Below, piece after piece: positions 1-4,439 of a DNA stretch of 5,605 nucleotides. How positions within the stretch are numbered: position 1 is the first letter of the stretch; each line of letters opens with the position of its first letter. A program made the position numbers and the translations under genes. The notes beneath the pieces are model-generated. The model saw only the letters and a program-made list of their open reading frames with translations, searched no databases and was not told the DNA's origin. The stretch comes from JAYRWD01 sp041918255 (GTDB lineage: Bacteria; Patescibacteriota; Dojkabacteria; B142; WJKM01), in the NCBI GenBank assembly GCA_041918255.1, contig JAYRWD010000036.1, positions 1-5,605 of the forward strand, in the 5' to 3' direction.

Positions 1-7
1 AAGTGAG

Positions 8-114
8 GCTACGCTTGCTTGGCTTCTTTCCTCAAACAGATCCGAGCATTGTACAAAATGTTCTTTTGGCGAGAATCCCCGCTTTGCGGGGATGAAGCCA
101 AAGGAAAGCGTAGC
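8..114. repeat. Interrupted inverted repeat at left edge
   Basis: Bases 8-16 (GCTACGCTT) and 19-26 (TTGGCTTC) reappear inverted at 106-114 (AAGCGTAGC) and 94-101 (GAAGCCAA), separated by short unmatched bases. This pairing competes with the hairpin at 49-128, so the segment can fold in two alternative ways. The CTACGC motif recurs near 152-164 inside the attC-like element next door. No open frame here looks like a gene. I read it as non-coding structured DNA belonging to the next unit of the cassette array, which continues beyond the window. Confidence 0.5.
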
Positions 115-128
115 GTCATTTTGTACAA
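49..128. repeat. 80-bp nested palindrome, possible gene-less cassette
   Basis: The outer arms are a perfect 12-bp inverted repeat, TTGTACAAAATG (49-60) and its complement (117-128). Inside lie TTTGGC (65-70) pairing with GCCAAA (97-102), and an 8-bp GC-rich hairpin ATCCCCGC-TTT-GCGGGGAT (75-93). There is no T-run after the hairpin, so it is not a standard terminator. The right arm abuts C129, so on the minus strand it begins GTTGTAC, which is the outer core box of the attC-like element at 123-249. It is therefore placed just like the terminal repeats of the two gene cassettes, but encloses only a hairpin. A small transposon-like palindromic repeat is the main alternative. Confidence 0.55.
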
Positions 129-249
129 CGTTTCGGCATATGCGATGTTTGCCGTAGCGTAGCGGAGGCAAATATGGGTGAAAGAAATTGCGCCACCTCT
201 ATTTAATTGATAACGCATAATTTCTTGAACCGCATATCCAGTGTTATGT
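123..249 (-). other. attC-like site of the dCTP deaminase cassette
   Basis: Read on the minus strand, the element has an outer box ACATAAC (249-243), one spacer base A, an inner arm CTGGATATGCG (241-231), a long middle, an inner arm CGCATATGCCG (144-134), a spacer AAAC, and an outer box GTTGTAC (129-123). The inner arms pair at 9 of 11 positions. The middle has further stems: TTTGCC/GGCAAA near 149-172, and AAGAAAT/ATTTCTT at about 183-225. It starts 25 bases after the dCTP deaminase stop codon, as expected for an integron cassette recombination site. The GTT core only loosely fits GTTRRRY, and the 4-versus-1 spacer differs from classical attC sites, so the name remains an inference. Confidence 0.6.
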
Positions 250-265
250 GCTGTTACCAAAGAGC
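243..265 (-). repeat. Downstream terminal repeat of dCTP deaminase cassette
   Basis: These 23 bases match, inverted, 865-887 on the far side of the dCTP deaminase gene at 20 of 23 positions, including an exact 12-base core TTACCAAAGAGC. The repeat begins at the GTT/AAC outer box of the attC-like element and extends 16 bases towards the gene. The three mismatches all become G-T wobble pairs if the plus strand folds, so that strand could pair along the whole length. Bases beyond the outer box do not match the other arm of the attC-like element in its present position. Confidence 0.8.
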
Positions 266-274
266 GTCGTTGAA

Positions 275-805
275 TTAGTGAGAAATAACATCAGCACTTG
301 ATTGCTTCCTGTACGTACCAGTCTCAGAATAATTTTGCTCGGCCTCGGTATTCAGTAATAAGAAAATTCCTTTCACAATTTTCATGCCCGGATAAATTTT
401 GATTGGGCTTTTACCAATATTGCTAATCTCAAGTGTTTCATGACTTTCCGCTTGACCAGGCTCTACAAAAGTTGAGCCTTGAAGTGCGTTGAGTCCAATT
501 CGTGCTAGTGATGTCCTTGCATCCAATATACAGGCGAGGCGTTGACTGATTGATAGTCTTTCCTTTGTTTGACCAAGTAGGAAATCACCTGGGTTGATGA
601 TAAAACCGGACTCGCCAATTTCTATTTTATCGAGCTCAACTTTCGTGTCTTTGGTATCAATGACATCCTGTTGCTTTGGAATAAACAAAACATTATTCAG
701 CGTGAAGGTGTAACTTCCGCCTTTAATCATAGACTGATCAAGCGGATCAATTTTTATATCACCACTTGAAAGGAATTTTTTTATGTCGGAATCTGATAAA
801 ACCAT
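275..805 (-). CDS. dcd: dCTP deaminase / dUTPase-family protein
   Basis: The 176-residue product belongs to the trimeric dCTP deaminase/dUTPase superfamily, which converts dCTP to dUTP or dUMP and supplies precursors for dTMP in the cytoplasm. Recognisable blocks in order are GSYTFTLN (30-37), NPGDFLLGQT (71-80), the nucleotide-binding loop ARTSLARIGL (96-105), VEPG (114-117), TLEISN (124-129) with E126 matching the catalytic Glu138 of E. coli Dcd, PGMKI (139-143) and a C-terminal YRKQ (165-168). R102 matches Arg115. The position of E. coli Ser111 is Thr98, and the usual DPG is EPG. Length is slightly below the E. coli enzyme (193), but all core blocks are present, so the gene looks intact. 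It starts at ATG 805 without a clear ribosome-binding site. It is the only gene of its cassette, so it may have been acquired horizontally. Whether it is mono- or bifunctional cannot be told. Confidence 0.87.
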   Translation of the reverse strand: MVLSDSDIKKFLSSGDIKIDPLDQSMIKGGSYTFTLNNVLFIPKQQDVIDTKDTKVELDKIEIGESGFIINPGDFLLGQTKERLSISQRLACILDARTSLARIGLNALQGSTFVEPGQAESHETLEISNIGKSPIKIYPGMKIVKGIFLLLNTEAEQNYSETGTYRKQSSADVISH

Positions 806-864
806 AGTTTTAGAAATTATTTTGTACTAAGTATGAGAACAAAATTATTCGTTTAGCACGTTAA

Positions 865-887
865 GCTCTTTGGTAATGGCATATAAC
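865..887 (-). repeat. Upstream terminal repeat of dCTP deaminase cassette
   Basis: On the minus strand this segment reads GTTATATGCC followed by ATTACCAAAGAGC. It matches 243-265 in inverted orientation at 20 of 23 positions. Its first eight bases also serve as the outer GTT box of the preceding attC-like element (880-974), but the next 15 bases do not match that element's other end. This is the expected pattern if a cassette was inserted by cutting between G and TT: the bases after the cut belong to the downstream cassette. Confidence 0.8.
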
Positions 888-974
888 GTTTCGGGCTATA
901 CGAAGTCCTGATTGATTTTATTAGGATTTGGGTCAGATTTCTTCAAAAATCTGCCGTATAACCCGTGTTATATG
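880..974 (-). other. attC-like site of the acetyltransferase cassette
   Basis: On the minus strand: outer box CATATAAC (974-967), one spacer base, inner arm CGGGTTATACG (965-955), a 52-base middle, inner arm CGTATAGCCCG (902-892), a 4-base spacer AAAC, and outer box GTTATATG (887-880). The outer boxes are a perfect 8-bp inverted repeat. The inner arms match at 10 of 11, the exception being a G-T wobble on the minus strand. The middle folds further, with CAGATTT/AAATCTG at about 934-953. It begins 26 bases after the acetyltransferase stop codon. Spacing and arm lengths are the same as in the element at 123-249, while the middles are unrelated in length and sequence. This is typical of integron attC sites. 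Confidence 0.68.
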
Positions 975-990
975 ATGTCCATGGATACAA
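967..990 (-). repeat. Downstream terminal repeat of acetyltransferase cassette
   Basis: These bases match 1476-1499 in inverted orientation at 21 of 24 positions, with an exact 13-base core TCCATGGATACAA. The repeat starts at the outer GTT box of the attC-like element and extends towards the gene. Read on the plus strand it mimics the beginning of the acetyltransferase gene (ATG-TCC-ATG-GAT-ACA), but the frame closes after a few codons. Confidence 0.8.
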
Positions 991-999
991 CTAATAATC

Positions 1000-1494
1000 T
1001 CAATCCAAATTCAGGTAGAAAAAAACTTGATCGAAAATTTTCTTTTCGTCCCATGGTTCTCTGAGTCCTCTCGGCAATTTACCATATTTAATAAACCCCA
1101 ACCTCTTATAAACTGTTTCGGCCGATGTCCCACCACGAGCACTAGTTTCTAAAATCAAAAGCCCTTTTTCAAAACAGAGCTTCTTACATTCATCAAATAA
1201 AAGTCTCGCTATGCCCTTCTTCTGATGGTTTTGATCGACGACGACATCAAACAACTCACCTCGATGCTCTTCCAAAACGTTCTGGCAAAATTCAACTTTC
1301 ATATTGCCGACTACTTCGCTATTAATTTCTGCCACCAAATGGACTGCTGTTCCGCGTTTTGCTTTTTCGAGACTTTTATTGATGATTTTTTCTACCTGAC
1401 ACAAAGAATCACGAGAATAAATATTCCTTTGCAAATCCTCAGCATCAGAAATTTTAACTTGTCTAATAATAATGTTTGTATCCATGGATTTCAT
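1000..1494 (-). CDS. GNAT-family N-acetyltransferase
   Basis: The 164-residue protein is a complete GNAT (Gcn5-related) acetyltransferase, which transfers acetyl from acetyl-CoA to an amine. The substrate cannot be deduced. The acetyl-CoA loop is QKKGIA (91-96, the Q/RxxGxA pattern) after strand FDVVVDQN (82-89) and is followed by helix RLLFDECKKL. The later motif VYKRLGF (128-134) is the usual C-terminal tyrosine block. The start may be ATG 1494 (MKSMDTN) or ATG 1485 (MDTN); neither has a Shine-Dalgarno sequence. The first ATG overlaps the GTTAGATG core box, so the N-terminal codons lie within the cassette terminal repeat. A TATAAT box ends ten bases upstream of the first ATG. Cassette cargo of this family is sometimes antibiotic-modifying, but nothing in this sequence shows it. 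Confidence 0.88.
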   Translation of the reverse strand: MKSMDTNIIIRQVKISDAEDLQRNIYSRDSLCQVEKIINKSLEKAKRGTAVHLVAEINSEVVGNMKVEFCQNVLEEHRGELFDVVVDQNHQKKGIARLLFDECKKLCFEKGLLILETSARGGTSAETVYKRLGFIKYGKLPRGLREPWDEKKIFDQVFFYLNLD

Positions 1495-1499
1495 CTAAC
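1476..1499 (-). repeat. Upstream terminal repeat of acetyltransferase cassette
   Basis: On the minus strand it reads GTTAGATGAAA then TCCATGGATACAA, matching 967-990 inverted at 21 of 24. GTTAGAT fits the classical GTTRRRY core exactly. The sequence doubles as the translation start region of the acetyltransferase gene. Confidence 0.78.
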
Positions 1500-1556
1500 T
1501 GGTTATTATACGAATTTTTGAACGTAAAAGTAACAAACATTGGTATGTTATACGAA
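1493..1556 (-). other. Possible attI-like entry site with direct repeats
   Basis: Minus-strand reading gives TTCGTATAACATACC (1556-1542), a 27-base gap, then TTCGTATAATAACC (1514-1501), then the core GTTAGAT (1499-1493). The two repeats share TTCGTATAA and a following ACC, and start 42 bases apart. Primary integron sites (attI) are known to carry direct repeats and a single core without the large hairpin of attC, and no inner-arm partner for a hairpin is visible here. An alternative is the decayed right half of an attC-like element, because TTCGTATA is also the inner arm of the site at 880-974. Confidence 0.35.
1505..1510 (-). promoter_or_regulatory. Candidate -10 box reading into the cassettes
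   Basis: A perfect TATAAT lies ten bases upstream of ATG 1494, inside the second direct repeat. A -35 is poor: TTGTTA is present, but at a 20-base spacing. If used, transcription would start only a few bases before the acetyltransferase start codon, giving an almost leaderless message. It could drive both cassette genes. Confidence 0.35.
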
Positions 1557-1567
1557 CTTGATGCGTC

Positions 1568-1610
1568 TTTAAAAAAGTATTTATATTATATATAGTAACG
1601 CTTTTTTAAA
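1568..1610 (-). terminator. Possible terminator after the ftsW-PHP unit
   Basis: TTTAAAAAAG (1568-1577) and CTTTTTTAAA (1601-1610) form a perfect 10-bp inverted repeat around a 23-base A/T-rich loop. It lies 50 bases after the PHP gene stop and separates the conserved genes from the cassette region. The stem has only one G-C pair, so it is weak, and its symmetry would allow action in either direction. It could simply be an AT-rich palindrome. Confidence 0.35.
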
Positions 1611-1659
1611 ATTATAATTAGTTTAGTCACTAGATTCTGCAAATTTTCTATTACTTCAT

Positions 1660-2355
1660 TTACATTATATCCTTTTTCATACGAATACGAATGTTTCCAG
1701 CCAAATGATCTTTTAATAGAGCAAAAAGGCGTGTTTTCTGTTCTTGAGTGTCAAACGCACCCGAGCTAATTGCTTGCAACACTTCTTCAACTGAATTAAC
1801 CGTATCCTCAAAAAGCATAATCGCCATACCTAGGCTTTCCATGACATGCGCGTCACTTCCCACGATTCCCGGAAGACCAAATGCGCGTGAAACTGATTTC
1901 GCTTTTCGATTAGCAAAATTAGGTATCTGTGCGTTAAAAGTTTCAACCGCGTCAAATGGAAATTCACGAATTTTGTTTCCAAGCGAGAAAAACATATATG
2001 GATGAGCTGCTACAGCAATTCCTCCTTGAGAATGAACTCTATGTATAGTTTCTTCTGCTGATAGTTTGGGAGGAATTTCCTCTGTAATTCCATAGGCGAG
2101 AATATGACCATCCATTGAAGATATTTCGCAACCGGGGATCAGAAGAATATCTAGAGATTTTCTTTTAATTATTTCCTTTGCTACACGGAAGCCAGCTAAC
2201 GAATCATGGTCAGTAATACTAAGTATTTTTATATCCTCCTTTATACACTTTTGGATAATCTCATCACAGGTCAAAACAGAATCGTATAGAAAAGGAGCAT
2301 AGGGCAATACAAATTTGCTACTATTGCTGTGACAATGTATTTCAGCTCTTCTCAT
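1660..2355 (-). CDS. PHP-domain metal-dependent phosphoesterase
   Basis: The 231-residue product carries the motifs of the PHP (polymerase and histidinol phosphatase) superfamily, whose members hydrolyse phosphoester bonds with a cluster of metal ions. Visible ligand motifs are HCH (7-9), TDHD (48-51), GCE (75-77), H84, AAHP (116-119) and GSDAH (166-170). The overall layout resembles stand-alone PHP proteins of the YciV/RNase AM type, though it is shorter (E. coli YciV is about 290 residues). The SDG that often follows the first HxH is absent, so one ligand may differ. The substrate is uncertain: nucleotide, short RNA or sugar phosphate are all possible. The gene begins 14 bases after ftsW, so the two are probably co-transcribed. 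There is no signal peptide, so it should be cytoplasmic. The start ATG 2355 places HxH at residue 7, as is usual for the family. Confidence 0.85.
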   Translation of the reverse strand: MRRAEIHCHSNSSKFVLPYAPFLYDSVLTCDEIIQKCIKEDIKILSITDHDSLAGFRVAKEIIKRKSLDILLIPGCEISSMDGHILAYGITEEIPPKLSAEETIHRVHSQGGIAVAAHPYMFFSLGNKIREFPFDAVETFNAQIPNFANRKAKSVSRAFGLPGIVGSDAHVMESLGMAIMLFEDTVNSVEEVLQAISSGAFDTQEQKTRLFALLKDHLAGNIRIRMKKDIM

Positions 2356-2369
2356 ATATTAATAATGAA

Positions 2370-3545
2370 TTATTTTCTAATTATATTTAAGTACAAACCA
2401 GACGCAGCAAGAATAATAATAGCCGAGCTACCCCCATAGCTTATGTAAGGAAGCGTAATACCAGTTACGGGAATTAGACCAACATTTGTCGCGATATGAA
2501 GTAACGCCTGAAGTGCAATCCAGATTATTATTCCACTTGCGAGCAGTTGCCCGAAAGGGTCCTTTACCTGAGAAGCAAGCTTCATACCTCTAACAAAAAG
2601 ATAATAATAGGCCGAGGTCAGGATAACACTGCCGACCACACCGAACTCTTCCGCTATGACAGCGAATATATTATCTGTAAAAGCTGTTTGCCCTAGATAA
2701 TGAAATTTTTGCCTTGATTCGCCGAAGCCAACCCCAAAGATTCCCCCACTTCCTACCGCTGTTAAGATATTTTTAAGCTGATAACCATCCCCGAGAGGAT
2801 CTTGCACTTCTCCAGTAACAAAAAAATCTACATATGTTTCAACTCTCGCAAGCCGGTAAGGTTCTAGTACAGCAGCAGTAATTCCAAATACGCCAAACGC
2901 AGCAACCATTAATATCGCTCCAAAAATATGGTAAATATCTCTTCCTGACAAAAAATACATAGCTAGGCTTGTCATACCTATGATTCCCGCTGTCGCTAAG
3001 TCTGGTTGTATCAAAACTAAGCCACAAACGATAGCAAGCACAACAAGCATAGGAAGCATTTTCTTTTCGAAGTGTGTTTTCAAAGAGTTCAATTCTCGTC
3101 GAGATCGTACCTCATTGTTCTGATTCGAAGCCCATGCGGCTAGGTAAACTATAAAAGCGAGTTTAGCAATTTCAGATGGCTGTACATCAAAGAATCCAAG
3201 ATCAATCCATCTAGTTGCTCCTTGCACTTCTTTACCTATCCCGGGAATCAAAATTATCAATAATAAAATAACTGAAAAAATCATTCCAGGAATAACTAGT
3301 TTTGAAAGCAAACGGTAATCAATCAGATACGCAACTAGTGCTATGAATGCTCCAGCTGTGACAAAAATCAATTGTCTTATAAAGAAATAAAAGGGGTTTG
3401 AATGTCCGATAAAACTGGCACTATAGACCATAATCAGTCCGAATACGGTGAGGCTTGCCATGATTGTGAGCATCACAGTATCGGTTTTGCCTCTATTTGA
3501 GCTGGAGAATATATTTAAGCTTCGGTTTCGTCTACGATAATTCAT
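2370..3545 (-). CDS. ftsW: SEDS-family peptidoglycan polymerase, FtsW type
   Basis: The 391-residue polytopic membrane protein belongs to the SEDS family (FtsW/RodA/SpoVE), which polymerises lipid II into glycan strands with a partner class B penicillin-binding protein. After a basic cytoplasmic tail (1-20) come about ten hydrophobic segments. Signature blocks are ATRWIDLGFFDVQPSEIAK (110-128), LIQPDLATAG (178-187), the large periplasmic loop ending in SRQKFHYL (277-284), TDNIFAVIAEEFG (290-302) and LPYISYGGSS (365-374). Asp291 corresponds to the essential Asp after the threonine in SEDS enzymes. The usual LPEAHTD stretch is replaced by a variant one residue longer (LGQTAFTD). RW followed by QPSE and the total length favour FtsW over RodA, but naming among SEDS paralogues is not certain. 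It starts at ATG 3545, six bases after a TATAAC box, and may be leaderless. The following PHP gene lies 14 bases downstream. Confidence 0.92.
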   Translation of the reverse strand: MNYRRRNRSLNIFSSSNRGKTDTVMLTIMASLTVFGLIMVYSASFIGHSNPFYFFIRQLIFVTAGAFIALVAYLIDYRLLSKLVIPGMIFSVILLLIILIPGIGKEVQGATRWIDLGFFDVQPSEIAKLAFIVYLAAWASNQNNEVRSRRELNSLKTHFEKKMLPMLVVLAIVCGLVLIQPDLATAGIIGMTSLAMYFLSGRDIYHIFGAILMVAAFGVFGITAAVLEPYRLARVETYVDFFVTGEVQDPLGDGYQLKNILTAVGSGGIFGVGFGESRQKFHYLGQTAFTDNIFAVIAEEFGVVGSVILTSAYYYLFVRGMKLASQVKDPFGQLLASGIIIWIALQALLHIATNVGLIPVTGITLPYISYGGSSAIIILAASGLYLNIIRK

Positions 3546-3854
3546 TTTTTAGTTATAATTCATTAGACTGTATGCGAAATTCAGTAAAACTAATAAATTG
3601 GTGTCACACTAAGCTCCTGTCTATTAGTGCCGTTGGGCAGGTGTCGAAGTGTTACAAATATTGCGTCCCTACCCTTCGATAGGCTTCCCGGATATAGTCA
3701 GGGACAGGCAGGTGAGATAGTAGATGTAGTTTTGCATAATGTCTATTGCCTATTTTAAACTATTTCGAAGTGTTTTGTATTTGGTGTGAAAATATCTTTT
3801 TTTCCGATATCTTTGTTCATATCCTCTTGGAATGATTGATCAAGAATTTATTTG
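3546..3854. other. 309-base intergenic region with small hairpins
   Basis: The stretch separates the Nudix gene from ftsW. Its middle part (about 3600-3715) is clearly richer in G+C than its flanks and holds two inverted repeats: CACTAA/TTAGTG (3607-3612, 3624-3629) and GTCCCT/AGGGAC (3665-3670, 3700-3705). There is also a direct repeat GGCAGGTG (3636-3643 and 3707-3714, 71 bases apart). Reading frames are open on both strands through this patch, but none has a good start or a recognisable product. I see no tRNA cloverleaf. It may hold the ftsW promoter, a small RNA, or the remnant of an inserted sequence; I cannot decide which. Confidence 0.4.
3552..3557 (-). promoter_or_regulatory. Weak candidate -10 box for ftsW
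   Basis: TATAAC (minus strand) ends six bases before the ATG of ftsW. A transcript starting the usual distance after a -10 box would begin at the start codon itself, which would be leaderless. No convincing -35 is seen. The 309-base gap upstream makes a promoter for the ftsW-PHP pair likely somewhere in this region. Confidence 0.25.
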
Positions 3855-4421
3855 TCAATCCGTTCTCATCTCAAATAATTCTGGATAAACCACCCTGATG
3901 AGCATTAATAGCGCTAATGTATCGGAAGTATTAATTTCCCCAGTTTTTATCTTCTCGTCAATTTGATTAATCGGTATCTTGACAATCTCGATATTTTCGG
4001 TGATATCCAGCTCTTGTTTTGTAGTAATCTCAGCATCTTTTAAGAAAAAGCCATAAAGGCTTGCAGAATCTTTCGTAGGTAAGCTGTAGATTTTGCCAAG
4101 TGAGACGAGTTTTGTCGCAATGATTCCTGTCTCTTCTTTCAGCTCATCCTTAGCAGCTTGTTCAGGTTCTCTATCCTCGATTCTGCCAGCAGGGAGTTCA
4201 AGAGTAATCTTACCAACTCCATGTTTATACTGCCTTTCAAAGATTACTTTTCGGTCGATAGTTACTGCAAAAATCATAACCACATCTCCCAGTTTCGAAA
4301 CGTAATAATCATCGATAACTTTGCCGTTCGGTAGTTTAACTTTATGCAAGTATAGAGGAAACCACGGGCTTGGTGATATGTCTTTCACCTCTAGAATTGT
4401 CCATTTTTTGATCTTTGTCAA
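3855..4421 (-). CDS. Nudix hydrolase, ADP-ribose pyrophosphatase-like
   Basis: The 188-residue cytoplasmic protein has a Nudix fold like NudF/NUDT5, which splits ADP-ribose or related nucleoside diphosphate sugars into AMP and a sugar phosphate. The Nudix box lies at about 79-100, between LPAG (76-79) and TGI, and is preceded by YKHGVGKITLELPAG, typical of the ADP-ribose group. Compared with the consensus GX5EX7REUXEEXGU, it is one residue short after the first Glu and reads DE instead of RE (AAKDELKEETG). The Glu pair EE at 97-98 remains. The start must be TTG 4421: an in-frame TAG lies just upstream and the next Met is residue 49. It begins 18 bases after the gene at 4440-5213 and is probably transcribed with it. 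Substrate assignment is by resemblance only. Confidence 0.85.
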   Translation of the reverse strand: MTKIKKWTILEVKDISPSPWFPLYLHKVKLPNGKVIDDYYVSKLGDVVMIFAVTIDRKVIFERQYKHGVGKITLELPAGRIEDREPEQAAKDELKEETGIIATKLVSLGKIYSLPTKDSASLYGFFLKDAEITTKQELDITENIEIVKIPINQIDEKIKTGEINTSDTLALLMLIRVVYPELFEMRTD

Positions 4422-4439
4422 AAGTTCAATCTATTAATT

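Larger units (their letters stand above)
129..886 (-). mobile_element. Integron-like gene cassette carrying dCTP deaminase
   Basis: The boundaries are inferred from the G/TT cut expected inside the two flanking core boxes, giving a unit of 758 bp with one gene and one attC-like site after it. The unit starts with the terminal repeat at 865-886, runs through the gene, and ends with the inverted copy and the attC-like element. Layout, size, gene orientation and position of the recombination site all fit an integron cassette. No integrase lies in the window, so mobility cannot be shown directly. Confidence 0.55.
887..1498 (-). mobile_element. Integron-like gene cassette carrying GNAT acetyltransferase
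   Basis: The unit is bounded by G/TT core boxes at 1499/1498 and 887/886 and measures 612 bp. It contains one gene in the direction expected for a cassette, followed by an attC-like element. A 24-base imperfect inverted repeat (967-990 and 1476-1499) marks both ends of the gene segment. GNAT acetyltransferases are common cargo of integron cassettes, which is general knowledge and agrees with this reading. It would be the first cassette of the array, as conserved chromosomal genes begin immediately upstream. Confidence 0.55.

Noticed and set aside
75..93. GC-rich hairpin as an intrinsic terminator
   Set aside because: No T-run follows on either strand, and it sits symmetrically inside a larger palindrome.
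9..260. 83-codon minus-strand open frame
   Set aside because: It lies entirely over the attC-like element and the palindrome at 49-128; its codons translate recombination-site arms and hairpins, and it resembles no protein.
123..974. CRISPR array
   Set aside because: The repeats are two inverted, gene-separated elements with different middles, not short direct repeats with regular spacers.
974..1060. Short plus-strand frame beginning ATG-TCC-ATG-GAT-ACA, resembling the start of the acetyltransferase
   Set aside because: It closes after a few tens of codons within the gene's 3' end. The resemblance comes from the inverted terminal repeat, not from a second gene.
1225..1521. 98-codon plus-strand open frame
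   Set aside because: It lies mostly antisense to the acetyltransferase gene, which has clear GNAT motifs; its composition (Phe- and Asp-rich runs) is that of a shadow frame.
3600..3715. tRNA or rRNA fragment
   Set aside because: TTCGA occurs, but no complementary T-arm or acceptor stem can be built around it, and I recognise no rRNA segment.
3755..3820. 21-codon minus-strand frame (MNKDIGKKDIF...) after AAGAGGAT
   Set aside because: The purine-rich stretch is only about two bases from the ATG, the peptide is very short and unrecognised, and it follows a complete gene; chance is the simpler explanation.
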